NCBI GenBank assembly: GCA_004173185.1
Contig: SEFZ01000019.1
Coordinates: 1 to 64,000 of the forward strand
Direction: 5' to 3'
Source: Sphingomonadales bacterium
GTDB taxonomy: Bacteria; Pseudomonadota; Alphaproteobacteria; Sphingomonadales; Sphingomonadaceae
Length of the DNA stretch: 64,000 nucleotides
Part shown: one piece after another, positions 8,378 to 17,411 of the stretch
Layout: every line of letters starts with the position of its first letter
How positions within the stretch are numbered: position 1 is the stretch's first letter
Program-made: the position numbers and the translations under genes
Notes under the pieces: generated by a model
The model's input: only the letters and a program-made list of their open reading frames with translations
What the model was told of the DNA's origin: nothing
Database searches by the model: none

Positions 8378-9406
8378 ATGCAGCGAACCGGCAAGCCCAC
8401 AATCAACGATGTCGCCCGTATTTCCGGGGTTTCCAAAAAGACCGTCAGCCGGGTGATCAATCGATCTCCGCTGCTCAACGCGGATACCCGCGCCAAGGTC
8501 GAGGCGGTGATCGCGGAACTGGGTTATGTGCCCAACGTGCAGGCGCGCGCGCTGGCGCTGCGCCGCAATTTCCTGATCGGGCTGATCCACGACAATCCCA
8601 ACGCCCAGATGGTGATGAACGTGCAGGCCGGCATGCTGGAGGCGATGCGCGAGACCGAGTTCGAGCTGATCGTCCGCCCGATCGATCGCGGCAGTTCGAC
8701 GATGCTCGCCGATGTTCGCAATTTCCTCGAGCGGCAGCGGCCGCACGGGGTGATGATCCTGCCGCCGATTTCCGAGAATGATATGATCGCCAGCGTCTGC
8801 GAAGACTTGGGCATTCGCTATGTGCGGATGGGGTCGGCGACGCTCGATACGCCGGAGCATATGGTGGCGTCGAACGACCGCGAAGTGGTGACATCGGCGA
8901 TCAACCACCTGATTTCGCTGGGACATCGCCGCATCGGGCTGATCGCCGGCCCGCATGGTTTCCGTTCGGCGCGCGAGCGGCGGGCGGGCTTTGAGGAAGC
9001 GCTGGCAGCGGCCGGGATAAAGCTGCCGCGCAGCCTGATCGCCGATGGCAATTACACCTTCGATACCGGGCTGGCCGCCGCCGACCGACTGCTCGATCTG
9101 TCGCCGCGCCCCACCGCGATCTTCGCGTCGAACGACGAGATGGCGGCGGCGACGCTGCATGCGGCCCGGCGGCGGGGCATGACCGTGCCTGACGACCTTT
9201 CGATCATCGGCTTCGACGATACTGCGATCGCCCAGCATATCTGGCCACCGATGACGACGGTGCACTGGCCGATCATCTCAATGGCGCGCTCCGCGGCGTT
9301 GAAACTGCTCGCGGATTTCTTCGGAGATGACCTCGCCAGCGAGGAGCCGTCGCTCTTTACCTCGACCCTGATCCACCGCGCATCGGTATCACCGCCCGCC
9401 GCCTGA
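8378..9406 (+). CDS. LacI-family transcriptional regulator of the pectin locus
   Basis: A 342-aa LacI/GalR regulator. The HTH is at the N-terminus (TINDVARISGVSKKTVSRVIN) with the hinge helix (VQARALALRRN), followed by a periplasmic-binding-protein-like sensor domain (IGLIHDNPNAQMV, ASNDEMAAATLHAARRRGM, IIGFDDTAIAQHIWPPMTTV). The ATG at 8378 places the HTH in the usual position; an in-frame ATG at 8309 would add 23 unlike residues. Position suggests it represses the lyase and the receptor-lyase gene until a pectin catabolite binds; the ligand is unknown. Confidence 0.9.
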   Translation: MQRTGKPTINDVARISGVSKKTVSRVINRSPLLNADTRAKVEAVIAELGYVPNVQARALALRRNFLIGLIHDNPNAQMVMNVQAGMLEAMRETEFELIVRPIDRGSSTMLADVRNFLERQRPHGVMILPPISENDMIASVCEDLGIRYVRMGSATLDTPEHMVASNDREVVTSAINHLISLGHRRIGLIAGPHGFRSARERRAGFEEALAAAGIKLPRSLIADGNYTFDTGLAAADRLLDLSPRPTAIFASNDEMAAATLHAARRRGMTVPDDLSIIGFDDTAIAQHIWPPMTTVHWPIISMARSAALKLLADFFGDDLASEEPSLFTSTLIHRASVSPPAA

Positions 9407-9456
9407 ACTGTTGCAAAGAGGTCGCAATCCTTCGGCATTGCACGTGAATGCGCCAA

Positions 9457-9470
9457 TGACACCGGTTGAC
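9457..9470. promoter_or_regulatory. LacI-type operator overlapping a -35 element before the TonB receptor
   Basis: TGACACCGGTTGAC shares 11 of 14 bases with the site at 8267-8280. Its right half runs into TTGACA (9466-9471), a consensus -35 box, so a bound repressor would block the polymerase. The rest of the 283-bp gap 9407-9689 shows no gene. The receptor ATG is about 220 bp downstream. Confidence 0.55.
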
Positions 9471-9689
9471 AAAGCAGGCTGCGCTCGCTCACAAAGCGTG
9501 TGACAGGCGTGATGAACGCTTGCGCCGAAGCGACCGGAGAGTCGTGGAAGGCATCGGAGGCGTGATGTGCAACGATCGGTTCGAGGGGCGGCCGCGCCCG
9601 TTCGCGACTGAAATCGACACGGCATATTCCCCGATCTCTTCAAAGGCGCAGCGGCCAAATCCGCGCCTGCGACTATGGGGAGGGAAAAC

Positions 9690-12600
9690 ATGTCTCGGAT
9701 TCTGAATTTTGCTGCCGGATCGGCGGACGCGAAGCGAATGCTACGCAATAGCTGTGCATTTGGTGCGCTGGGCCTCGCAATGCTGATGGCTGCACCGGCT
9801 TATGCGCAGGACGCGCCCGCACCGACCGCCGAGGAAAAAACGCAGGGCGAAGAAATCGTCGTCACGGGCTTCCGCGCCTCGCTGCAGGACGCGCTGAGCC
9901 TCAAGCGCCGTTCGAACCAGATCGTCGACGCGATCACCGCCGAAGACATTGCCGATTTCCCGGACGCCAACCTCGCCGAATCGATCCAGCGCCTGCCCGG
10001 CATCTCGATCGATCGCGACAATGGCGAAGGCCGCACGATCACGGTGCGCGGTCTGGGCGGGGACTTCCAATCGACCCGGCTGAACGGTGCCGACGCCCAG
10101 AATATCGCGGGGGGCAACCAGTCCGACGCGGGCGCGAACCGCAGCCGCGGCTTCGATTTCAACACCTTCGCATCCGAGCTGTTCGGCGGCGTGAAGATCA
10201 CCAAGACGACGGCGGCGGAAGATGACGAAGGATCGCTGGGCGCGATCATCGATCTTACCACCGGCCGCCCGCTCAGCTACAAGAAGAACCGCTTCGCGCT
10301 GGGCGTGGAAGGCGAATATCGCGAGAACGGCCAGAGCTGGAACCCGCGCATTTCGGGCCTCGCGTCGATCAAGGTCGCCGACAATTTCGGCATCCTCGTC
10401 TCGGGCGCCTATCAGAAGCAGGAACAGCAGATCGATGCGTATAAGCGCAACATCGGTGCGTTCGAATATCTCTATCGCAATTCGCAGCTGAACGGCGTTA
10501 CGCCGATCACCTATGGCTTTGCGCGTCCCGGCGGCACGGGGCCCACTTTTGGATCGGACCCCGCAGCCTATGCGCTCCTCGGGCCGACCACGCTGATTCC
10601 CACGCTGCCGTCGATCGGCCGCCAGGATCTGCGCTACGAGCGCCTCGGCGGCACCGCCACGATGCAGTGGCGCCCGACCAGCCGCACAGAGATCGTCGCG
10701 GATTTCGTCTATTCGAAATATGATCAGGACAGCGACAATACCGGCATCACGCCGATCGGCCTCAACCGCAACGGGACCAACGCCCGCGCGGCGCAGACCG
10801 GTGCCAACGGCCTGCGTCCGGTTGGCAACGCCAATTATTTCCCGGATCGCGTCGCGCTGTATCCAAACTGCGTGCCCAGCGCGATCATCGACTGCGATGG
10901 CACCGCGACCGGCAATGTCGTGCTGCCGGGCTATCTCAACAGCATGAATCCGAACAATCTCAACCCGTTCGACTATTACAACAATCCGGCATCGCCGGGC
11001 TTTGTGGCGTCGACGGGCCAGACCGGTTTTTATAACGAGCTGATCGGTCGCCCGAATACAAAGGTGCGCGCCGCGAATGTGAACGCCGCGGGCCAGGCCG
11101 ATTATCTGGTGCTCGATGACGTCGATTGGCGCAGCTATTCGGACTCGCAGTTCGGTTCGACCACCTTCAAGCAGGGCACGCTCAACTTCCGTCAGGATAT
11201 CGGCGAGAGCATCGTGATGAACGGCACGCTCGGCTGGTCGAAGTCCAGCTTCCGCGCAACCGGCTATCTCGTTGAATTCAACGCGATCGATCGGGACGGC
11301 TTTACGTTCGACGGCCGCGGCGATGCCAAGATGCCGATCTTCAACCCCGGATTCGACTCTGCCAATCCGGCAAACTGGTCGCTGGTAAAGGGCCTGTCGA
11401 CGATCCGCTATTTCACCAATCAGGTGGATAACGAGTTCAAGGTCGGTCGCCTGAATTTCGCGTATGAAGCGCTGCCCGAAATGACGCTGCGCTTCGGCGG
11501 CACCTGGAAGGAGTTCGATTATGCGGGCGACCAGGGCCGCCGTAACCAGGGCATCGAAGCGATCAACCCGACCCTGTTGGAAGCGGGCATCCCGATCACC
11601 GCGCTCGGCAAGACCGTAGGCTTCGGCAAGGGCATCGACGTCTCCGCCGGCACGCCGACCAGCTATTATGCGCCAAACCTGAACAGCTTCATCAACCAGT
11701 TCGGCATTAACTGTAACTGCGTGAACAAATGGGGCGATTTCCGCGCCGTGGTCGATGGCCGCCAGCGCAGCGCCGTGGGCGAGCGCGATGCCTCGGCTTT
11801 CTTCCAGGTCGATTATAAGCTCGATCTGCTCGGTGGCCCGCTGCGGGGCAATGTCGGCCTGCGCGTCGCCAACACCAAGGTGAACGGCGCGGGCAATGTC
11901 GGCGGTGCTGATGGCATTGCGGGCACCGCGGTGACGGCGACCAACGAATATTGGGATTGGCTGCCCTCGATGAACGCGACGTGGGAGCCGACCAATGGTC
12001 TGCTCGTGCGCTTCGCTGCCTCGAAGGTGATGTCGCGGCCACAGCTTTCGAGCCTGACGCCCGGCACCAGCGCCTTCACGACGGCGCTGGCGACCAGCGG
12101 CGCGGCACCTACGGTGACGGTGGGCAATCCCTATCTGAACCCCTTCCGCGCGACCAACCTCGATCTGAGCTTCGAGAAGTATTTCCGGAACAACGGCCTG
12201 ATTTCGGTGACCTTCTTCAAGAAGAACATCGAATCCTTCCCGCAGCAGCTTGCCGGTGAAGCGCCGCTCTCTTCGGTGTTCGAGCCTGCGGTCTATGCCC
12301 AGATCCTCGAATCGCTTCGCGGTGCCGCGGCAACGCCGACGACGCTTTACACCTATACGGCGGCTGGTGGCGTTTGGGGTATCCGCCAGTTCAAGGATGC
12401 ACCGGGCGGCAACATCAAGGGCTTCGAAGTCAATCTGCAGACCGACTTCTTCTTCCTGCCCGGCTTCCTCAAGAATTTCGGCGTGACGGCGAACTATACG
12501 CACATCGCATCGAACCTGAGCTATCTGACGGGCACTGCGCTCTCGACCACGCAGACGGGCACGGCATCGACCTCGTCGAACACCTATGCCGAGGGGCCGT

Positions 12601-14171
12601 TCCTCAACACCTCGCCGGATTCGTTCAACGCGACGCTCTATTACGAGGACAAGTTCTTCTCGGCGCGCGTCTCGGGTGCGTATCGCAAGGCCTATGTGAA
12701 CCGCTTCCCGCTGGCGACCGGCACCTGCTCGGTCGGCACGACGACGAATGCGGGCGCAGCCTGCAACTCGCCGGTGGTCGCGGACTTTGGCTATAACGAA
12801 GACACGCTCAACATCGACTTCGCGATCTCGGTGAACGTCACCGATTTCGCCAAGCTGACCCTCGAAGGCCGCAACCTGATCAACAATCCGCAATATCGCA
12901 CCATGTATGCGGCAAACCCGGTCACGCAGACCTATGCGAGCACGGGGCGGATCTTCACGGGCGGCCTGCGGGTGATCTTTGTCACCAATCTCGAAGATTC
13001 GGGGCCGGGCAGCCTCCGCGCCGCAGTGATGACCAAAGGGCCGCGCACGATCCTGTTCAAAGTGTCGGGGACGATTGCGCTCAAGACCCCACTGGCGATC
13101 CGCGAAGGCCGCGTGACTATTGCCGGGCAATCCGCGCCGGGCGACGGGATCACCCTGCGCGATCACATGCTTCAGGTTTCGGCCGACGATGTGGTGGTGC
13201 GCTATATCCGCTCGCGGCTGGGCGATGAGTCCAAGACCGAGTCCGATGCGGTGACGATCACCAAGGGGCGGCGGATCATTCTCGATCACGTCTCGGCGAG
13301 CTGGTCGGTGGATGAGACGCTGTCGGTCTCGGCGAATTACACCAGCCCGGATCAGGGCTTTTATGATGTCACCGTGCAATGGTCGATCATCTCGGAATCG
13401 CTCACCCGGTCGCTCCATGCCAAGGGCGAGCATGGCTATGGCAGCCTGATCCGTGGCGGGCGCGGATCGAAGGTGAGCTTCCACCATAATCTATGGGCCA
13501 ATCATTCGGCGCGGATGCCGCGACCGGGCAATTATAGTGGCCCGGATGTCGATCCGCTCGGCGCGTTCTTCGATTTCCGCTCGAACGTCTTCTACAATTG
13601 GGGCGGCGGACGCTCCGGCTATAACGCCGACAAGGCGACGCTCTCGCGCTATAACTTCGTCGACAATGCCTATGTCGCCGGGCCGAATTCGAAGAAGAAC
13701 ATCGCGTTCGATGAGTCCGATATGCTGGCAAAGGCCTATTTCGCCGGCAACAGCATGAACGGGGTGATCCCCGCCGATCCCTGGAGTCTCGTCACCGGCG
13801 TGCAGCCCGAAGGATACCGGCTGACGGCGCCGATCGACGTGGCGCCGGTGAAGAGCGAAGCCGCGGCTTCGGCCTATGAGAAAGTGCTCGCCAAGGCGGG
13901 CGCATCCAAGGCGCGCGACAGCGTGGATGCGCGCGTGGTGGCGGGCGTGCGGGGCCGGACCGGCAAGCAGATCGACAGCCAAAGTGAAGTAGGCGGCTGG
14001 CCCGCGCTAAAGAGCCTGCCCGCACCGCTCGACAGCGATGGCGACGGGATGCCCGATGCTTGGGAAAAGGCGCATGGCCTCAATCCCAGGAGCGCGGCAG
14101 ATGGCAATGCGGACCGCAACAAGGATGGCTGGACCAACCTCGAGGAATATCTGGCCGATCTGGTGAAGTGA
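9690..14171 (+). CDS. TonB-dependent receptor fused in frame to a pectate lyase
   Basis: One uninterrupted 1493-aa frame. Residues 1-~40 hold a Sec signal (ALGLAMLMAAPAYA-QD). Then follow a TonB box (EEIVVTGF), a plug (DFPDANLAESIQRLPGISIDRDNGEGRTITVRGLG), and a barrel of the Caulobacter-type receptor class ending GRIFTGGLRVIF at residue ~1097, with the terminal aromatic that normally ends a TonB receptor. Instead of a stop, the frame continues as a PL1-like pectate lyase (VTNLEDSGPGSLRAAV, LDHVSASWSVDE, AKGEHGYGSLI) and ends with a Ca-binding-type segment (DSDGDGMPDAWEKAHGLNP). The lyase part lacks its own signal peptide and FPGAxG opening. The likely origin is a deletion joining two neighbouring genes. 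The start at 9690 follows GGGGAGGGA; the ATG at 9675 is less well placed. Confidence 0.85.
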   Translation: MSRILNFAAGSADAKRMLRNSCAFGALGLAMLMAAPAYAQDAPAPTAEEKTQGEEIVVTGFRASLQDALSLKRRSNQIVDAITAEDIADFPDANLAESIQRLPGISIDRDNGEGRTITVRGLGGDFQSTRLNGADAQNIAGGNQSDAGANRSRGFDFNTFASELFGGVKITKTTAAEDDEGSLGAIIDLTTGRPLSYKKNRFALGVEGEYRENGQSWNPRISGLASIKVADNFGILVSGAYQKQEQQIDAYKRNIGAFEYLYRNSQLNGVTPITYGFARPGGTGPTFGSDPAAYALLGPTTLIPTLPSIGRQDLRYERLGGTATMQWRPTSRTEIVADFVYSKYDQDSDNTGITPIGLNRNGTNARAAQTGANGLRPVGNANYFPDRVALYPNCVPSAIIDCDGTATGNVVLPGYLNSMNPNNLNPFDYYNNPASPGFVASTGQTGFYNELIGRPNTKVRAANVNAAGQADYLVLDDVDWRSYSDSQFGSTTFKQGTLNFRQDIGESIVMNGTLGWSKSSFRATGYLVEFNAIDRDGFTFDGRGDAKMPIFNPGFDSANPANWSLVKGLSTIRYFTNQVDNEFKVGRLNFAYEALPEMTLRFGGTWKEFDYAGDQGRRNQGIEAINPTLLEAGIPITALGKTVGFGKGIDVSAGTPTSYYAPNLNSFINQFGINCNCVNKWGDFRAVVDGRQRSAVGERDASAFFQVDYKLDLLGGPLRGNVGLRVANTKVNGAGNVGGADGIAGTAVTATNEYWDWLPSMNATWEPTNGLLVRFAASKVMSRPQLSSLTPGTSAFTTALATSGAAPTVTVGNPYLNPFRATNLDLSFEKYFRNNGLISVTFFKKNIESFPQQLAGEAPLSSVFEPAVYAQILESLRGAAATPTTLYTYTAAGGVWGIRQFKDAPGGNIKGFEVNLQTDFFFLPGFLKNFGVTANYTHIASNLSYLTGTALSTTQTGTASTSSNTYAEGPFLNTSPDSFNATLYYEDKFFSARVSGAYRKAYVNRFPLATGTCSVGTTTNAGAACNSPVVADFGYNEDTLNIDFAISVNVTDFAKLTLEGRNLINNPQYRTMYAANPVTQTYASTGRIFTGGLRVIFVTNLEDSGPGSLRAAVMTKGPRTILFKVSGTIALKTPLAIREGRVTIAGQSAPGDGITLRDHMLQVSADDVVVRYIRSRLGDESKTESDAVTITKGRRIILDHVSASWSVDETLSVSANYTSPDQGFYDVTVQWSIISESLTRSLHAKGEHGYGSLIRGGRGSKVSFHHNLWANHSARMPRPGNYSGPDVDPLGAFFDFRSNVFYNWGGGRSGYNADKATLSRYNFVDNAYVAGPNSKKNIAFDESDMLAKAYFAGNSMNGVIPADPWSLVTGVQPEGYRLTAPIDVAPVKSEAAASAYEKVLAKAGASKARDSVDARVVAGVRGRTGKQIDSQSEVGGWPALKSLPAPLDSDGDGMPDAWEKAHGLNPRSAADGNADRNKDGWTNLEEYLADLVK

Positions 14172-14341
14172 ATATCATCGCCCGCGAACGACCCGTTCAT
14201 TGTCCCCTATATGCGAACCATGTCGTTCATACCCGGCTCCGCAACCGACATCGTCCGCCCGACCGCACCCAGAACGCTCTAGCCGAGATTGCCCTAAACC
14301 TGCGCTCTGTCGGGCGAAATCACGTGTTTATGATTGGGAAG

Positions 14342-14417
14342 TGGTGCCGGCTGCAGGAATCGAACCCGCGACATCCAGTTTACAAAACTGGCGCTCTACC
14401 AACTGAGCTAAGCCGGC
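14342..14417 (-). tRNA. tRNA-Thr (anticodon TGT)
   Basis: The 76-nt minus-strand sequence folds as a canonical tRNA. The 7-bp acceptor stem pairs GCCGGCT with AGCCGGC and is followed by A and an encoded CCA. The D arm contains AGTTGGTAGAGC, the anticodon arm CCAGT/ACTGG encloses TTTGTAA (anticodon TGT, reading ACA), and the T arm has GGGTTCGAATCC. The 170 bp between it and the receptor-lyase gene hold nothing recognisable. Confidence 0.97.
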
Positions 14418-14435
14418 ATCCGCCGCTCCCTTGCT

Positions 14436-15299
14436 TCATGAGACGCCGAAGGTCCAGCCCTCGGTTGCAGCTAGTTCGGGTGTTAACGCCGGTGGCGCCC
14501 ATAATTCTTGCTGGTTGGCAGCCACGCGGAGCGATGCGGCGCTGAGGATCGCGTCAGTCGCGTGGTCGTCATAGCGGGCGAGCGGGGCGTGGGGTTCGGA
14601 GCCGAATGCGGCGAGCATCGCGTCGAGTGTGGCGGCGTCGCGGATCTTGGACAGGCCCTTGCGCATCCCCGCCAGCCGCGCTGCCAGCGAGGTATAGATT
14701 TCCACCAGCAACGGGCCTTGGTCAGGCACCGGATCGAACGGCCATATCGGTACCTTGCCGCGTAGCTGGTGGAGCACGCGCATGCCGGTCAGGCTCGATT
14801 TGCCAACCTGCGAGGCACCGACCAGATTGAAGCAGCTATAAGGGGATAGGCGCATCGCCTCCTGCCCATGTTCGCAGACCCGGAAACGCCCGCGCCCCGG
14901 CGGAAACAGGTCGCCGCATTGGCCAAGCTGGCGGAAATGGCGGCGGGCATCCGGATGCGCGACGAAGCTGGTGGCGGCGAGGTGAGCGTCGTCGGCGCAG
15001 AGTGCGTCGACCAGTGCCCAGAGCGCTTTGGCATCGGGCGGCGAACGGTCCCAGCCGGGGAAGTACGCGCCTTCGTCGTGGAACGGGAAAGCTGGGGAGA
15101 GGTCGAGGCCGATCAGGGCCCGCGTGCCGCTGTCGGCGAGGCCCGCGAGCCAATCGAGGATGTCGTGGCGCGACCAGTTGCGGTCGATCAGTTCGGGCGC
15201 GGCGTTGCCCGCATGGCAGCGCGCGACCGCGAGGCCCCTGGGCCGCTCGACCGCCTGGCCGGACCAGTCGATCGCGATGAAATCGGTGAAGGAAGGCAT
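14436..15299 (-). CDS. DUF429-like protein (predicted RNase H-type fold)
   Basis: A 287-aa protein of uncertain function. It opens FIAIDWSG, with an acidic residue on the first strand as in RNase H-fold proteins, and near the C-terminus has DDHATDAILSAASLR, resembling the DUF429 motif with a second acidic pair. The middle part contains GASQVGKSS and GPLLVEIYTS. No signal peptide or membrane segment is visible. ATG at 15299 is chosen; an in-frame GTG directly precedes it. It is followed by the tRNA-Thr gene. A nuclease role is only a fold-based guess. Confidence 0.6.
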   Translation of the reverse strand: MPSFTDFIAIDWSGQAVERPRGLAVARCHAGNAAPELIDRNWSRHDILDWLAGLADSGTRALIGLDLSPAFPFHDEGAYFPGWDRSPPDAKALWALVDALCADDAHLAATSFVAHPDARRHFRQLGQCGDLFPPGRGRFRVCEHGQEAMRLSPYSCFNLVGASQVGKSSLTGMRVLHQLRGKVPIWPFDPVPDQGPLLVEIYTSLAARLAGMRKGLSKIRDAATLDAMLAAFGSEPHAPLARYDDHATDAILSAASLRVAANQQELWAPPALTPELAATEGWTFGVS

Positions 15300-15315
15300 C
15301 ACACTACTTCCACTT

Positions 15316-15406
15316 CGTCACCCTGAACTTGTTTCAGGGTCCAACCCTCCACAAGCGAAGCTGTCATCGGCGGCACGTTGGATGCTGAAACAAGTTCAGC
15401 ATGACG
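15316..15406. repeat. Inverted repeat, 29-bp arms
   Basis: Arms 15316-15344 and 15378-15406 are inverted copies, identical at 25 of 29 positions, and share CTGAACTTGTTTCAG. Each arm is itself palindromic. This is a dispersed intergenic repeat type common in sphingomonad genomes; here it lies just upstream of the DUF429-like gene. Confidence 0.75.
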
Positions 15407-15421
15407 GGGCTTGGGAAGATG

Positions 15422-15769
15422 TCACGGCCGCTCTTCCAACCCGGCGGCCACTCGCTGCGGCTTCTTCAGCCGATCCCACCATGCCCGCTGGATGTAGAGC
15501 TCGATCCGCTCGCGGCTATCGGTGCCGTAGCGGACGAGGAGCATCGGGTAATTGGCGTAATGCGGGGTCTGCCAGAACGTGTCGGGATCGGTTTCGAACA
15601 AGATTTCCTTCTCGGCACTCGTCACCGAGAGCGCGAAGCTGCCCGCCTCGCGGCCCGGCGCCATGAAGCCCTTGGCGTTAATTTTGGGGCACATGCTGCC
15701 CCACCACGACGCCATCTCGACGCCGGGGAGGGTGAGGGCGAACGCACAGGCATCGTCCCAATCATCCAT
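15422..15769 (-). CDS. MmcQ/YjbR family protein
   Basis: A 115-aa single-domain protein of the YjbR/MmcQ family (fold related to the CyaY/DNA-binding type). Markers are an ALTLPGVE start, ASWWGS, an INAKGFMA strand, FALSVTSAEKEILFETDPDTFWQTPHYANYP, and a C-terminal RAWWDRLKKP helix. Its function is not established. ATG at 15769 has GGAGG 5 nt upstream; an in-frame TTG at 15772 is the only longer option. Intergenic inverted repeats flank it on both sides. Confidence 0.8.
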   Translation of the reverse strand: MDDWDDACAFALTLPGVEMASWWGSMCPKINAKGFMAPGREAGSFALSVTSAEKEILFETDPDTFWQTPHYANYPMLLVRYGTDSRERIELYIQRAWWDRLKKPQRVAAGLEERP

Positions 15770-15778
15770 CAAAACCTC

Positions 15779-15844
15779 CGCTCAGCCTGAGCTTGTCGAA
15801 GGCGGTTTTCCTGCCGGCACCCTTCGACAGGCTCAGCGTGAGCG
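15779..15844. repeat. Inverted repeat, 24-bp arms
   Basis: Arms 15779-15802 and 15821-15844 are inverted copies matching at 21 of 24 positions, with the core CCTTCGACAGGCTCAG. It is a second family of dispersed palindromic repeat, distinct in sequence from the one at 15316. It sits between rarA and the yjbR-like gene and overlaps the latter's upstream region. Confidence 0.75.
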
Positions 15845-15870
15845 GCATGATATCGCCGAGGGGATGGGGC

Positions 15871-17190
15871 TCATTCACCGCGCAATTTCCCCCGCATATC
15901 GTCCCACCACGCCATGCGCTCCGCGATGCGCTTCTCCACGCCGCGGTCGGTGGGGGTGTAGAAGGTCTGCGGTTCCATTTCCTCGGGCCAGTAATTGTCG
16001 CCCGAAAAGCCATGCTCGGTGTCGGGGTCGTAATTATAACCCTTTCCATAGCCGATCTCTTTCATCAGCTTTGTCGGCGCATTGAGGATGTTTTGTGGGG
16101 GCATTAGCGAGCCGGTTTCCTTCGCCGATTTCCACGCTGCCTTATGCGCCTTGTAACTCGAAACCGATTTGGGCGCGGTGGCGAGGTAGAGACACGCCTG
16201 CACGATCGCCAGCTCACCTTCGGGCGAGCCGAGGAATTCATAGGTGTCCTTGGCGGCGATGCACTGGACGAGCGCGTTCGGGTCGGCGAGGCCGATGTCT
16301 TCGACTGCCATGCGTACGAGGCGGCGCAACACGAAGAGCGGCTCCTCGCCAGCGGTGAGCATGCGCGCGAGGTAATAGAGCGCCGCCTGGGGATCGCTGC
16401 CGCGCACCGATTTATGGAGCGCGGAGATGATGTTGTAATGCCCCTCGCGATCCTTGTCGTAGACCGCGACGCGGCGCTGGAGGAACTCGCCAAGCGATGC
16501 GGGATCGAGCGGCGCGGGGAAGCTGACCGAGAACAACGTCTCAGCCTGATTGAGCAGGAAGCGCCCATCGCCATCCGCGCTGGCGACGAATGCGTCGCGG
16601 GCCTCGGGCGTGAGGGGCAGGGGCTTGCCCTCCAGTTCCTCGGCACGGTCGAGCAGCTTGCAGAGCGCCTTGTGATCGAGCCGGTGGAGGATCAGCACCT
16701 GTGCGCGGCTGAGCAATGCCGCGTTTAGCTCGAAACTCGGATTCTCCGTGGTCGCGCCGACGAGCGTGACGGTGCCGTCCTCGACAAAGGGCAGGAAGCC
16801 ATCCTGTTGCGCGCGATTGAAGCGGTGGATCTCGTCCACGAACAGCAAGGTCTTGCGACCGATCCGGGCATGCTCGCGGGCCTCGGCAAAGACCTTCTTG
16901 AGGTCCGCCACGCCGGAAAACACCGCCGAGATCGCCACGAAGCGCAGCCCCACCGCGTCCGCCAGCAGCCGAGCGATCGTGGTCTTGCCGGTGCCGGGCG
17001 GCCCCCACAAAAGGATCGAGCTGAGCTTGCCCGCCGCGACCATCCGCCCGATCGCGCCCTCCGGGCCGGTGATATGTTCCTGCCCGACGACCTGATCGAG
17101 CGATTGCGGGCGCAGGCGATCGGCGAGCGGGCCGCCCGGCGCGTCCTCAGTGAGTGGTTCCTGTTCCTGGGGTCCGAAGAGATCAGTCAT
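15871..17190 (-). CDS. rarA: Replication-associated recombination protein A (AAA+ ATPase)
   Basis: A 439-aa protein of normal RarA/MgsA length. It has Walker A GPPGTGKTT, Walker B LLFVDEIHRF, sensor 1 GATTENPSFE, and the C-terminal tetramerisation part ending YTPTDRGVEKRIAERMAWWDD. The N-terminal line RLRPQSLDQVVGQEHI is the clamp-loader-like signature. RarA acts at stalled replication forks with SSB and RecA. The start at 17190 begins MTDLFGP. It is transcribed away from padR, from which it is separated by a repeat element. Confidence 0.95.
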   Translation of the reverse strand: MTDLFGPQEQEPLTEDAPGGPLADRLRPQSLDQVVGQEHITGPEGAIGRMVAAGKLSSILLWGPPGTGKTTIARLLADAVGLRFVAISAVFSGVADLKKVFAEAREHARIGRKTLLFVDEIHRFNRAQQDGFLPFVEDGTVTLVGATTENPSFELNAALLSRAQVLILHRLDHKALCKLLDRAEELEGKPLPLTPEARDAFVASADGDGRFLLNQAETLFSVSFPAPLDPASLGEFLQRRVAVYDKDREGHYNIISALHKSVRGSDPQAALYYLARMLTAGEEPLFVLRRLVRMAVEDIGLADPNALVQCIAAKDTYEFLGSPEGELAIVQACLYLATAPKSVSSYKAHKAAWKSAKETGSLMPPQNILNAPTKLMKEIGYGKGYNYDPDTEHGFSGDNYWPEEMEPQTFYTPTDRGVEKRIAERMAWWDDMRGKLRGE

Positions 17191-17221
17191 TGGGTGGGAA
17201 GATAGGCCCTCACATCCACGC

Positions 17222-17331
17222 CGTCACCCCGGCCGAAGTGCCGGGGTCCACTTATCCGCACGCCAGCAGCTAGAGGCTCTAGTGCCTCGCTTAGTCGCGC
17301 AGTGGACCCCGGCACTTCGGCCGGGGTGACG
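17222..17331. repeat. Perfect inverted repeat, 31-bp arms
   Basis: Arms 17222-17252 and 17301-17331 are exact reverse complements over 31 bp, separated by 48 bp. Each arm contains CCCCGGCCGAAGTGCCGGGG, itself nearly palindromic. It is a third repeat family in this stretch. Perfect identity suggests recent movement or gene conversion. It lies in the 221-bp gap between rarA and padR. Confidence 0.8.
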
Positions 17332-17365
17332 ATTTTTGACGAAGCGCCCTTGCATCAAAACATTC

Positions 17366-17377
17366 AAGATATATCTT
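17366..17377. promoter_or_regulatory. AAGATATATCTT palindrome before padR
   Basis: A perfect 12-bp palindrome lies 35 bp upstream of the padR-family ATG. AT-rich ATAT-centred dyads of this kind are typical PadR-family operators, so autoregulation is likely. Confidence 0.5.
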
Positions 17378-17411
17378 AGATCCATCAAGACTCGCTAGAT
17401 AAGGATTTTAC

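Noticed and set aside
9741-13487. A 1248-codon open frame on the minus strand opposite the TonB receptor
   Set aside because: It is the antisense shadow of a well-supported receptor gene. It is extremely Arg/His/Asp-rich with no domain, which is typical of GC-rich codon bias.
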